From positions 1-29,236 of the forward strand of contig JAYPEK010000049.1 in assembly GCA_038125725.1 (NCBI GenBank): DNA of 29,236 nucleotides, given 5' to 3'. The notes beneath the pieces are model-generated. The model did no database searches, was not told where the DNA came from, and saw only the letters and a program-made list of their open reading frames with translations. This document shows positions 20,982 through 29,200 of this stretch, piece after piece (positions within the stretch are counted from its first letter, which is position 1; each line of letters starts with the position of its first letter). This stretch comes from TMED8 sp038125725 (lineage in GTDB: Bacteria > Pseudomonadota > Alphaproteobacteria > Rhodospirillales > Casp-alpha2). The position numbers and the translations under genes were made by a program.

Positions 20982-22883
20982 ATGAGAGAGATGCCTGGCC
21001 CCGAGTTGCAATGGCTGGACGACGGCACGCCCGTCTCGGCGCGCTTCGGCGATGTCTACCATAGCGCCGATGGCCGGGCGGAGACCGAACACGTGTTCCT
21101 GGCCGGCATCGGCGCGCCCGAGGCCTGGGCCGGCAGGCGGCGGTTCACCGTCGCGGAAACCGGCTTCGGCACCGGGCTCAATTTCCTCTGCCTGTGGGAT
21201 CTCTGGCGCCGGACGGCGGCGCCGGAGGCGCGCCTCGACTACGTCGCCGTCGAGGGCTTTCCCATGGATGCCGATGCCATGGCCCGGGCGCATGCGGGCT
21301 TTCCCGAACTTTCCAGTGAGCTCCGGGCGAAGCTGCCGCCCCGCCGGGCGGGCTTCCATGTGCTTTCCCTCGACGGCGGACGGGTGCGGCTGACGCTGCT
21401 CTACGGCGAGGCGGCGGCGATGCTGGCCGGGCTGGAGGCGCGCGTCGACGCCTGGTTCCTGGACGGCTTCTCGCCGGCGAAAAATCCCGGCATGTGGACG
21501 GCCGACCTGTTCCATCATGTGGCGCGGCTGACGCGGCCGGGCGGGCGGCTCGCCACCTTCACCGCCGCCGGCGCCGTCAGGCGCGGGCTGCAGGCGGCGG
21601 GGTTCGAGATGCAGAAGCGGCCGGGCTATGGCGCCAAGCGGGAATGTCTGGCCGGCACCCGTGAAGCCGCGCCGATCCATGCCGATGCCCAGCCCTGGTT
21701 CCGCGCGCCGGAGCCGCTGGAACCCGCCGCGCGGGTTGCCGTCGTCGGTGCCGGCATTGCCGGCGCCACGGCGGCGCGGGCACTCACCGGGCAGGGCTTC
21801 GATGTCACCATCTTCGAGGCTGGCGCCGGACCGGCTTCGGGCGCATCGGGGACGCCGGCGGCGGTGCTGCAACCAAGGCCCTACGTCTCGGATGACGCCA
21901 ACGGATGGTTCCACGCCGCCGCCTACCGCCGGGCCGTCCAGCTCTATGACGGCATCGACGGCGCCTGGCTCACGCGCGGGCTTTTGGTTCTGGGGCGCGA
22001 CGCCGACGACGCGGCACGCTACCGGAAGCTGGCCGATGGGGAATGGCTGGATGCCGAGGCGGCGCGCGTTCGGACGGGGCTCGATGTCGGCCTGCCGGGT
22101 GAGTGGTTCGCCGACGCTGGGACGCTGGACACGGGGAAAATCTGCCACGCGCTCTGCGACGGCATTGAACTCCGGACCGGCGCTGCGGTCAGCGACCTGG
22201 CGCGGCTGCAAGGGGAAGGGTTCGGCGCCGTGGTGCTGGCGGCCGGGCATCATGTGCGGGACTTCCAAGCCGCGCTGGGCCTGGAGCTCTTCGCCAACCG
22301 GGGACAGGTGACCCGCGCACGGCCATCACCTTCGACCGCCGGCCAGGTGGCGCCGGTCACCTACGGTGGCTACCTGACGCCGCCGGATGGCGGCGGGCAT
22401 GTCATCGGGTCGAGCTTTATGCGTCTCGACGATCCCGATGCGGCCGATTGGCGGGCTTTGCAGGCGAGCGACGATATCGACAACCTGGCGCTGCTGGCGG
22501 CCAGACTGCCGGGCTTGGCGCAAGGGCTGGAACCGGCGGGCGACGCCTGGACCGGCCTCCGCGCCACCACGCAGGACCGCATGCCCTTCGTCGGCGCGTT
22601 GCCGGACCGCGACGCCTACGCCGCCGATTACGCCGATCTTCGGCACGGCACCAGGGACCGCGAATTTGCGCCGGCGCGCCATCATCCTGGCCTTTATATG
22701 CTGACGGGGCTCGGCTCGCGCGGCTTCCTGACCGCGCCCTTGGCCGCCGATATCCTGGCGGCGATGGTCGCCGGCGCGCCGTCGCCGCAGCCCATCGACG
22801 TGCTGCATGCCCTCAATCCGGCGCGCTTTCTGATCCGCCACTTGAAGCGCCGACCCGCCAGGGCGAGAATGGACCGAACCTAG
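20982..22883 (+). CDS. mnmC: MnmC, bifunctional tRNA 5-methylaminomethyl-2-thiouridine synthesis protein
   Basis: MnmC completes the mnm5s2U modification at wobble position 34 of some tRNAs. The C-terminal FAD domain removes the carboxymethyl group, and the N-terminal domain then adds methyl from SAM. The 633-residue protein has the methyltransferase domain at about 1-240, with VAETGFGTGLNFL as the SAM loop and WFLDGFSPAKNPGMW as the active region. The oxidoreductase domain follows, with the FAD loop VAVVGAGIAGATAARAL and the C-terminal motifs TQDRMPFVG and TGLGSRGFLTAPL. The chosen ATG at 20982 starts MREMPGPELQWLDDGTPVS; an in-frame ATG three codons later is also possible. Domain order and length match full MnmC. 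Confidence 0.93.
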   Translation: MREMPGPELQWLDDGTPVSARFGDVYHSADGRAETEHVFLAGIGAPEAWAGRRRFTVAETGFGTGLNFLCLWDLWRRTAAPEARLDYVAVEGFPMDADAMARAHAGFPELSSELRAKLPPRRAGFHVLSLDGGRVRLTLLYGEAAAMLAGLEARVDAWFLDGFSPAKNPGMWTADLFHHVARLTRPGGRLATFTAAGAVRRGLQAAGFEMQKRPGYGAKRECLAGTREAAPIHADAQPWFRAPEPLEPAARVAVVGAGIAGATAARALTGQGFDVTIFEAGAGPASGASGTPAAVLQPRPYVSDDANGWFHAAAYRRAVQLYDGIDGAWLTRGLLVLGRDADDAARYRKLADGEWLDAEAARVRTGLDVGLPGEWFADAGTLDTGKICHALCDGIELRTGAAVSDLARLQGEGFGAVVLAAGHHVRDFQAALGLELFANRGQVTRARPSPSTAGQVAPVTYGGYLTPPDGGGHVIGSSFMRLDDPDAADWRALQASDDIDNLALLAARLPGLAQGLEPAGDAWTGLRATTQDRMPFVGALPDRDAYAADYADLRHGTRDREFAPARHHPGLYMLTGLGSRGFLTAPLAADILAAMVAGAPSPQPIDVLHALNPARFLIRHLKRRPARARMDRT

Positions 22884-22900
22884 GAGGGAGACCCACACCC

Positions 22901-23659
22901 ATGCGCCTGCAACTCGTCACCTGGTCGGAAACGGAAGACTACCTGAAGCGTTCCACCGGCATCATCATGCCCATCGGCTCCACCGAGCAGCACGGTCCGA
23001 ACGGCTTCATCGGCACCGACGCGCTCTGCGCCGAGCTGATCGGCATCGAGGTCGGCGAGCGCACGGGCGCCATGGTGGCGCCGACCATCAGCGTCGGCAT
23101 GGCACAGCACCACCTGGGCTTTCCGGGCTCGATGACGCTGCTGCCCTCGACCCTCATCGCGGTGGTGCGCGACATGATCAACTCGCTCGCCAAGCACGGC
23201 TTCGAGCGGTTCTTCTTCATCAACGGCCACGGCGGCAACGTCGCCACGGTGACCGCCGCCTTCTCGGAGGTCTATGCCGAATCCAGCCTCGGCACCGCCG
23301 CCGCCAACCGCCCGCCGGTCCGCTGCGTCTTGAAGAATTGGTATCTCTGCAAGGCCGTCGGCGAAATCTCAAAGGAACTGTTCGGCGACGACGAGGGCTC
23401 GCACGCGACGCCGTCCGAGGTGGCGCTGACCTATTTCGGCTATCCCGACGCCGCCGCGCGGGTTTCCCAGGCGAAGCTCGATCCGCCGCGCGCGCCCGTG
23501 GGCGAGATTTTCGATGCCGACGACTACCGCCGGCAGTTCCCGGACGGCCGCATCGGCTCCAACCCGGGCGGCGCCACGCCGGAGATCGGCCAGCGCCTGT
23601 TCGAGGCCTCGGTCATCGAATTGGCGGCCGACTACCAGGACTTCATCGACCGCGCCTGA
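22901..23659 (+). CDS. Creatininase-family amidohydrolase
   Basis: The 252-residue protein matches the creatininase family, metal-dependent amidohydrolases acting on cyclic amides such as creatinine and on intermediates of cofactor synthesis. Metal-binding motifs are all present: PIGSTEQHGP (about 24-33), FIGTDALCAE, ISVGMAQHHLGFPGSMTL, FFINGHGGNVATV and DEGSHATPSEVAL. A strong site (AGGAGGGAG) lies upstream of the ATG at 22901, which is 17 bases after mnmC, so the two may be co-transcribed, as may the downstream glutathione-transferase-like gene. The true substrate is not known from sequence. Confidence 0.88.
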   Translation: MRLQLVTWSETEDYLKRSTGIIMPIGSTEQHGPNGFIGTDALCAELIGIEVGERTGAMVAPTISVGMAQHHLGFPGSMTLLPSTLIAVVRDMINSLAKHGFERFFFINGHGGNVATVTAAFSEVYAESSLGTAAANRPPVRCVLKNWYLCKAVGEISKELFGDDEGSHATPSEVALTYFGYPDAAARVSQAKLDPPRAPVGEIFDADDYRRQFPDGRIGSNPGGATPEIGQRLFEASVIELAADYQDFIDRA

Positions 23660-23703
23660 GGGCCGGCGCGCAACCATCATCGATATCTCCAGAAAGGCAC
23701 GGC

Positions 23704-24309
23704 ATGTATACGCTCGTCACCTCCGTCAGCTCCCCCTACGGCCGCAAGGTCCGCATGGCCATGGATATCCTGGGGCTTAACGGCCAATACCAGCTGCAGG
23801 ACGCCAGCACCCAGGACCCGGCCGATCCGATCCGCAAGATCAATCCGCTCGGCAAGATCCCGGCGCTGATCACGGAAGCCGGCGACGCCGTCTTCGACAG
23901 CCGCATCATCATCGACTACCTGGACGCCAAGCACGGCGACGGCAGCCTGATTCCGCGCGACGTGGAAGCGCGGGCGCGTATGCTGACCCTGGCGGCGCTG
24001 GCGGAAGGGATCAACGACGCGTTGCTGCTGGTCACCTACGAGGGACGCTACCGCGAGCCCGAACAGGCGAGCGACGTCTGGCTCGACCATCAGATGGGCA
24101 AGATCCGGCGCGGCCTGGAAGCGGCGATCGAGCGCCTGGACGAATTCAAGGCGCCCAGCGTCGCCGCCGTGACGCTGGCCGTCGCGCTCGGCTACGCCGA
24201 TTGGCGCAAGCAGATCGATTGGCGCGCGGAATATCCGGCGCTGGTGGCGTGGCTGGATAACTTCGCGGCCGATGTGCCGGCGTTCGAGGCGACGAAGCCG
24301 CCCGTCTAA
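23704..24309 (+). CDS. Glutathione S-transferase-like protein
   Basis: The 201-residue protein has the thioredoxin-like N-terminal domain of glutathione transferases. It starts MYTLVTSVSSPYGRKVRMAM, where a serine near position 9-10 could activate glutathione. The cis-proline loop GKIPALI and the glutathione-binding DSRIIIDYLD segment (about 63-72) follow. The helical C-terminal domain runs from about residue 85, with AVTLAVALGYADWR in place of the common hydrophobic-staple region. The ATG at 23704 lies 44 bases after the creatininase-family gene. Detoxification or a small-molecule thiol reaction is likely; the substrate is unknown. Confidence 0.88.
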   Translation: MYTLVTSVSSPYGRKVRMAMDILGLNGQYQLQDASTQDPADPIRKINPLGKIPALITEAGDAVFDSRIIIDYLDAKHGDGSLIPRDVEARARMLTLAALAEGINDALLLVTYEGRYREPEQASDVWLDHQMGKIRRGLEAAIERLDEFKAPSVAAVTLAVALGYADWRKQIDWRAEYPALVAWLDNFAADVPAFEATKPPV

Positions 24310-24345
24310 AAGCCCGTCTAGGGAAGATCAGCTAGAAAAGTCGGA

Positions 24346-24645
24346 TCAGGCGTTGCGCCCGCGGCCCCGGTAGGTGTGCGGCGCCCATTCGGCGCTGTGG
24401 CGGTTGCAGTCGCTCAGCCCTAAGCAGAAGCAGACGCCCATCAGGCCCATGTTGGCGACGCAGATGAGGCCGAAGATGGCGCCGTTCACCAGGATGTTTG
24501 GGAACAGCCAGTGCAGGATGGTCTGCTGATGCTCGATGGCCAGCCAGATGGTGAAGACGAATTGGAAAATGCCGATGACGAGGAAGACATTGGCCGCGCA
24601 ATGATTACGCAGGCAGAATTTCTTTAGCGCGGAATTCGCGAGCAT
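24346..24645 (-). CDS. Small cysteine-rich membrane protein of unknown function
   Basis: I do not recognise this protein. From the ATG at 24645 it is 99 residues; a GTG at 24657 would make it 103. It has two likely membrane helices, around residues 18-37 (VFLVIGIFQFVFTIWLAI) and 47-75 (LFPNILVNGAIFGLICVANM and following). Cysteines lie before, within and after the second helix (KKFCLRNHC, ICVANM, VCFCLGLSDC). The C-terminal tail is basic. The ribosome site is weak. It has an AT-rich upstream region with a promoter-like element, and it converges on the glutathione-transferase-like gene. Codon positions look coding, but without a recognised family a false gene cannot be ruled out. Confidence 0.6.
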   Translation of the reverse strand: MLANSALKKFCLRNHCAANVFLVIGIFQFVFTIWLAIEHQQTILHWLFPNILVNGAIFGLICVANMGLMGVCFCLGLSDCNRHSAEWAPHTYRGRGRNA

Positions 24646-24707
24646 ACCGTGAAGCACCCATCAGTTTGGACCTGTTTTTGTGTGGTCTTTTTGATTTTGT
24701 TGCATCC

Positions 24708-24735
24708 GTAATACCACAAATCCACTAAGGTTAAA
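24708..24735 (-). promoter_or_regulatory. Possible promoter of the small membrane protein gene
   Basis: On the minus strand TTTAAC and TATTAC are 16 bases apart in an AT-rich stretch of about 140 bases. The match to sigma-70 is moderate and the position, about 60 bases before the start codon, is sensible. Confidence 0.35.
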
Positions 24736-24797
24736 CTAACGAAATTGAATATGACGGATTTTTTTTCGGCGTTGAAATTTCTTGAAATTCCGGGCGT

Positions 24798-25049
24798 TTA
24801 GCCGCCCTGGATCGCCGGAAACAGGGTGATTTCATCGCCGTCCGCGAGCTTTTGCCCGGCCCGGGCGCCCGGCGGCACCGCTTCGCCGTTGAGAATCGTG
24901 GTGTAGGATTCTTGGCTGGAAAGCTTCAGCGCCGCCACCGCGTCGGCGACGCTGGTGCCGGGGCCGAGATCGAGCGTGTTCTCGCCGAATTCGTCGAAGC
25001 CGGCCGGCGGCGGCCCGGCCATTGAGAGCAGCTTGAAGCGGACCTTCAT
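24798..25049 (-). CDS. MoaD/ThiS-family small sulfur-carrier protein
   Basis: This 83-residue protein has the ubiquitin-like beta-grasp pattern of MoaD/ThiS. It starts MKVRFKLLSM, has DGDEITLFPAIQGG at its end, and ends exactly in the Gly-Gly that is activated and thiocarboxylated in such carriers. The ATG at 25049 has GGGAGGG upstream; a longer in-frame version overlaps the preceding gene and lacks similarity. It starts 13 bases after the aldehyde oxidoreductase stop on the same strand. A MoaD-like protein next to an AOR gene is a recurring arrangement and suggests a role in making or inserting the tungsto- or molybdopterin of that enzyme. Confidence 0.85.
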   Translation of the reverse strand: MKVRFKLLSMAGPPPAGFDEFGENTLDLGPGTSVADAVAALKLSSQESYTTILNGEAVPPGARAGQKLADGDEITLFPAIQGG

Positions 25050-25062
25050 CGAACCCTCCCCG

Positions 25063-26901
25063 TCAGAGCCCGACGCGGTCCAGCGTCTCGTTGGTCGGCA
25101 CGCCGTCGGTGGTCCAGCCACGGAGCTGGTAGTACTCCGGTAGCATCTTATCGAGCTCCGTCACCCGGCCCTTGGCGACGCCGGTCTTGGCGGCTTCCTT
25201 GAGGAAGCGCTCGGGCAGCGTGTCGTCGGCGCCGGTGAGGCCGGCGCGCATGTTGAACTGGCGCTCAAGCGTCCAGATGCGCTCGCCCACTTCCAGCATG
25301 CGGGCTTCGTCCCAGTGGCTTTCCAGCGCCGCGTCCACCTGTTCGGCGTAGTCGGCCACGTCCCAGGCGTTGCCGGCGAAGGCGCAGAGCCCGGTCGAAT
25401 CCTTGGCCGCCGCCATGTCCTGGGTTTCCTTGACGATCTCGGCGCGGCCGACGGTATCGACGTTGGAGAAATCCGCCGTATAGGGGCTGGCGCGCATGTG
25501 ACACGCCCCGCGGTTGGACGTCGCGTAGGCCAATCCCATGCCCTGCATGGCGCGGGTGTCGTAGCCGGGGATTTCCTGGCCCTTGACGGCAATGGAGAAC
25601 TCCGGATGGCCGTACTTGGCGCAGAGCCGCTTCGAACCCATCCCCACATCGACGCCGAAGCCTTCGCCGGCGACGATCATTTCGGTGATGCGGACGAGCG
25701 CCTCGGCGTTGCCGAACTTCAAGTCCAGCCCGCCGGTGTCTTCCAGGGTCACGGCGCCGGTCTCGAACAGCTCCATCGCCGCCGAGATCGACCCGCCGAG
25801 CGAGATCGGGTCCATGCCGTGCTCGTTGCAGAGCGCGTTGACGTAGGTGGCGGCGTCCAAGTCGTTGCAGCCGACCATCGGAGCGAGGGCGAAGATGCTC
25901 TCGTACTCGAGCCCGCCGAGCGCCTTGCCGTAGCGCTGTTTGTGCTCTTCCGACGCCACGGTGAAGTGCTCGGGGTCGATCTTGGCGATGCGCCCGCAGC
26001 CGATGGAGCAGCCGAAGCAGGCCTTGGTGGAGATCACGTTCGGTTGGTGGTCGGAGCGGCGCGGCGTGTGCGCGGTCTTCACCTTGACCGCGTCGTGGCC
26101 CTCGAACTGCACGTCGCGGGAGTTGCGCGTCGGCAACGACCCATAAGCGTTCGTGTTGTCCATCATCGCATGCGTGCCGAGCTTGCCCAGGCGCTGGCGC
26201 GCCGCGTGGGTGTCGAGCTTGACGCGCTTTTCCTGCACCACGTCCAGGAAGCGTTTCGGATCGGCGACGGCGACGCCCTTGGTGCCGCGCACGGCGACGG
26301 CCTTGAGGTTCTTCGATCCCATCACCGCGCCGACGCCGGAGCGCCCGGCGGCACGGTCCTTGTCGTTCATGACGCAGGCGTAGCGGACAAGGCTCTCGCC
26401 CGCCGCGCCGATCGACGCGATGCGGATCATCGGGTCCTGGTGGCGCTTCTTGATCAGCTCTTCGGTGTCCCAGACGGTCTCGCCCCAGATGAAATCGCGC
26501 GCGTCGATGAGCCGCGCCTCGTCGTCATGCAGGTAGAGATAGACCGGATGCGGCGCCTTGCCTTCGAAGATGATGAAGTCCCAGCCGGCCAGTTTCAGCT
26601 CGCCGCCGAAATAGCCGCCGGAGTTCGAACACGCGATGGCGTCGGTCAGCGCGCCCTTGGTGACGACGGACCAGCGCCCGCCGGTCGACGCCATGGTGCC
26701 GGTCAGCGGGCCGGTGGCGAAGATCAGTTTGTTCTCGGGCGACAGCGCGTCGGCCTTCGGGTCCATTTCCTCGAACAGGTACTTGCTGGCGAGCCCGCGC
26801 TGCCCCAGGTAGCGCTCCGCCCACTCCATGTTGAGCGGCTCTTCCTTCGCCGTCATGGCCGTCAAATCGACGTACAACACCTTGCCTTGCCAACCACCCA
26901 T
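25063..26901 (-). CDS. Aldehyde ferredoxin oxidoreductase (AOR) family tungsten/molybdenum enzyme
   Basis: The 612-residue protein belongs to the AOR family, which oxidises aldehydes to acids, or reduces acids, using a tungsten or molybdenum bis-pterin and one [4Fe-4S] cluster. Family landmarks are GGWQGKVLYVDLT at the N-terminus, FATGPLTGT (61-69), the NSGGYFGGELKLAGWD region (93-108) and GRSGVGAVMGSKNLKAV (186-202). The cluster cysteines are C295, C298 and C302 (CFGCSIGCGR) with a fourth at C506 (STGLCAFAG). Length is normal. The ATG at 26901 has an excellent AAGGAGG site. It is followed by a MoaD-like gene in the same unit. No dedicated ferredoxin or NADH-linked partner subunit is seen, so the electron acceptor is unknown. 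Tungsten versus molybdenum cannot be decided here. Confidence 0.92.
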   Translation of the reverse strand: MGGWQGKVLYVDLTAMTAKEEPLNMEWAERYLGQRGLASKYLFEEMDPKADALSPENKLIFATGPLTGTMASTGGRWSVVTKGALTDAIACSNSGGYFGGELKLAGWDFIIFEGKAPHPVYLYLHDDEARLIDARDFIWGETVWDTEELIKKRHQDPMIRIASIGAAGESLVRYACVMNDKDRAAGRSGVGAVMGSKNLKAVAVRGTKGVAVADPKRFLDVVQEKRVKLDTHAARQRLGKLGTHAMMDNTNAYGSLPTRNSRDVQFEGHDAVKVKTAHTPRRSDHQPNVISTKACFGCSIGCGRIAKIDPEHFTVASEEHKQRYGKALGGLEYESIFALAPMVGCNDLDAATYVNALCNEHGMDPISLGGSISAAMELFETGAVTLEDTGGLDLKFGNAEALVRITEMIVAGEGFGVDVGMGSKRLCAKYGHPEFSIAVKGQEIPGYDTRAMQGMGLAYATSNRGACHMRASPYTADFSNVDTVGRAEIVKETQDMAAAKDSTGLCAFAGNAWDVADYAEQVDAALESHWDEARMLEVGERIWTLERQFNMRAGLTGADDTLPERFLKEAAKTGVAKGRVTELDKMLPEYYQLRGWTTDGVPTNETLDRVGL

Positions 26902-27277
26902 ACCGGAAATCCTCCTTGCAATGCGGACGCCCTAAATATTGGGGATTTGGGGGGGATGGTAAAGGGGGGAGGGGGATTTTGTGGGGGAGGGGGTGTGAAT
27001 CCAGGGCGGAGGCCCGGCAGCGGATGAAGTCCATCGTCGCCGTATCGTGGAAGGCGGATCGAGACCGGGCATGACGTCGGAATTGGGTTCAGGAGCGGAA
27101 GATGATTTTTGATGAATGGATTTGCTGCAATTAGCCATTAGCGGAAACTCTAGCGCCGACCTTGCAGCCTTCAGGTAATCTTCAGCCGTGCCAGTTATGT
27201 TTCGATAACGAAATGAAAATGCGTCGTCATTAATAATAATCTGAAACACTAGCGCCCGGGACAAAGGCATACATACA
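26902..27277. other. Divergent intergenic region with G-run tract (376 bases)
   Basis: This gap lies between the AOR gene (minus) and the cyclase-hemerythrin gene (plus). From 26941 to 26993 the plus strand has six runs of four to seven G separated by short A/T-rich spacers, a G-quadruplex-like pattern. Further right, base composition falls and a small hairpin, TTTCG-ATAA-CGAAA, lies at 27200-27213. No gene is convincing in this stretch. Confidence 0.6.
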
Positions 27278-28684
27278 ATGTCATACATGAATCGGCAGGA
27301 AAGCAAATGGACATACCAAATATGGGAAGAACCCAAAGAACCCGTAGCTGAGCTTCTTTCAGATAGCTCGCTCAAAGCGCGGGCTGAGCATCGCCGGGCG
27401 TTCTATGCCTTGCGGAAACAGCAAGCAGCATACGGCCATTTCGTGCCGAAAAACTTTCTCGATTTCCTGGGCGCTGGGGATATCACCGAGGTCATGCCCG
27501 GTGATGAGGTCGAGATGAACATGACCGTCATGTTTTCAGACATCCGGAATTTCACCGAGATTTCCGAGAACATGAGCTCTCATCAGACGTTTCAGTTCAT
27601 CAATTCTTATCTGGCCAACATGGAGACCCCCATTCACCGCCACAGCGGCGTGATCGACAAGTTCATTGGTGACGCCATCATGGCGCTATTTCCGAAATCC
27701 GCTGACGATGGTGTCGACGCTGCGATCTCGATGATGGAGACCCTTAAACACTACAACGCCAACCGGGCAAAAGCCGGGTGGGATCCCATCCACATTGGCG
27801 TCGGCTTGAATACCGGCCTGACGACCTTGGGCGTCATTGGTCACTCGGAACGCATGGAAACGACAGTGATCGGCGACTGCGTCAATGTGGCGTCACGGAT
27901 GGAGGGCCTGACCAAGATCTATCAAACACCCATCCTGATCAGTGAGGATGTATTGATTGCCATCTCGGATGCGAACAAATACTGCATCCGCTTTGTTGAC
28001 CGGGTCGCGGTGAAAGGTCGGGTCAGACCGATTTCCGTCTATGAAGTGTTCGATGCTGACGATGCCGAACTTGCCGACAAGAAGTTGGCGGGGCTGGAGA
28101 TTTTTGAGAAGGCCGTCGCTTACTACCACCTGCGGGAAGCCGACCAGGCACAAAATCTCTTCGAGGAATACCTCGCCGTCATTCCGGAAGACCGAATTGC
28201 CAAGACGTACCTGGATAGGTGCAAACGTTATCGCGAGCGCGGCATATGGGAAGGAATCGAAGAACTTCACGATCGCCTCGAATGGCGCGACGAATTCAAC
28301 ATCGGCCATCCGGAGATCGACGCGGAGCATCAACAGCTACTGGAAAACATCAACAACTTAGCTAAAGCGCTTCAAGACGAGGACATGAAGTCTGTCGAAG
28401 AGGTTCTCGGCTTTCTGGAAGATTACACGGTCAAACATTTCGGCACGGAACTCGCCTTGATGAAGCAGTACCAGTATCCGTTCATGAAAGAGCACATGGA
28501 AGACCATGCCCGGTTCATCAAGCGCGTCGGTAGCCTGAAAGAGGAACTCATCTCAGAAAGACAGGACAAGTTATACTCATTGTTCCGGGTCAACCTATTC
28601 CTCTTTGACTGGCTGATCAGCCATAGTACCCGCGTTGACAAGCATCTCGCTACTTTCATTGCTGAGAAAGAACACGCAGCTTGA
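27278..28684 (+). CDS. Class III adenylate cyclase fused to a bacteriohemerythrin domain
   Basis: The 468-residue protein appears to be a soluble sensor-cyclase. Residues 80-260 form a class III nucleotide cyclase with metal aspartates D88 (MFSDIRNFT) and D132 (KFIGDAIMALF), purine-site K128 and D200, and N203/R207 (VIGDCVNVASRME). The Lys/Asp pair favours ATP, hence cAMP. Residues 265-320 look like a short helical, TPR-like linker. Residues 335-462 form a bacteriohemerythrin with all seven di-iron ligands: H351, H387, E391, H406, H410, H449 and D454. The domain should bind O2 or NO at the iron pair, which suggests gas- or redox-controlled cAMP synthesis. Codon use is more AT-rich than in its neighbours, a sign of transfer. 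An in-frame ATG three codons in is the alternative start. Confidence 0.93.
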   Translation: MSYMNRQESKWTYQIWEEPKEPVAELLSDSSLKARAEHRRAFYALRKQQAAYGHFVPKNFLDFLGAGDITEVMPGDEVEMNMTVMFSDIRNFTEISENMSSHQTFQFINSYLANMETPIHRHSGVIDKFIGDAIMALFPKSADDGVDAAISMMETLKHYNANRAKAGWDPIHIGVGLNTGLTTLGVIGHSERMETTVIGDCVNVASRMEGLTKIYQTPILISEDVLIAISDANKYCIRFVDRVAVKGRVRPISVYEVFDADDAELADKKLAGLEIFEKAVAYYHLREADQAQNLFEEYLAVIPEDRIAKTYLDRCKRYRERGIWEGIEELHDRLEWRDEFNIGHPEIDAEHQQLLENINNLAKALQDEDMKSVEEVLGFLEDYTVKHFGTELALMKQYQYPFMKEHMEDHARFIKRVGSLKEELISERQDKLYSLFRVNLFLFDWLISHSTRVDKHLATFIAEKEHAA

Positions 28685-28952
28685 TACCACCGCAAAGGGT
28701 CACCAACGGAAGTTTATTCACGGCTCCATGGAAAGCCGATTCCCGCTCGATATCCGACATCTGGCCATTGGCGGCCGCATATAGAACCTATTCATAGGAA
28801 ATTATTGACTTTTCAGAAGGGCCGTGCTAGGACTGCGCCGCCGCGTCGGTTCCCGCCGACGCCGGCGCGCTATTTTACAATCGAATAGGATTTTGGCCGG
28901 GGCCGATGGTTCCAGGATCGGGGATGTGTTGGAGCCGGCTGAGGAAGAAGGG

Positions 28953-29083
28953 CGTCATTCCCGTACCCGCCTACGCGGGCACAGGCTCCGGCGGGAATCC
29001 AGGCGGTCTGTCCGTTGTTGCGTATGCGGGGGTAAGAATGATGCCTGCGGCATCAAATGGGTCCCCGCTTTCGCGGGGACGAC
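28953..29083. repeat. Palindromic interspersed repeat element (REP/MITE-like)
   Basis: The element opens with cgtcattcccg and closes with cggggacgac, imperfect inverted ends. Inside are a CCCGC-CTAC-GCGGG hairpin (28966-28979), the segment ggcgggaatccagg, and a perfect 8-base hairpin GTCCCCGC-TTTC-GCGGGGAC (29061-29080). This style of extragenic repeat, with alternate forms of 'gtcattcccgc...gcgggaatcca', is common in alphaproteobacterial genomes. Copy number cannot be seen from one window. Confidence 0.65.
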
Positions 29084-29200
29084 AGAGGGGGCGAGAATTG
29101 GGTTCGTTCCTGAGATTTTTTTAGGAATCGTTTCGATTCAATGGGTTCCAACCCGCGTTTTTTTCACTGCCTCTCCATTTGGTCATGCCCGGACTTGATG

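Noticed and set aside
20379..22268. A 629-codon open frame on the minus strand opposite mnmC
   Set aside because: It overlaps the methyltransferase and FAD motifs of mnmC and part of the PEBP gene, is Arg/Pro/Gly rich and has no recognisable domain.
25315..27027. A 570-codon open frame on the plus strand opposite the AOR gene
   Set aside because: It is the antisense shadow of a gene with complete AOR motifs and a strong ribosome site.
26902..27277. A possible molybdenum-cofactor riboswitch upstream of AOR
   Set aside because: No recognisable Moco-riboswitch helices were found; the stretch nearest the start is dominated by G/C runs.
26932..27375. A 147-codon open frame on the minus strand in the AOR-cyclase gap
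   Set aside because: It overlaps the start of the cyclase gene on the opposite strand, is Ser/Pro rich with no motif, and crosses the G-run tract.
28951..29090. A possible CRISPR or tandem repeat array
   Set aside because: The hairpins differ in sequence and spacing and there are no repeated direct units with spacers.
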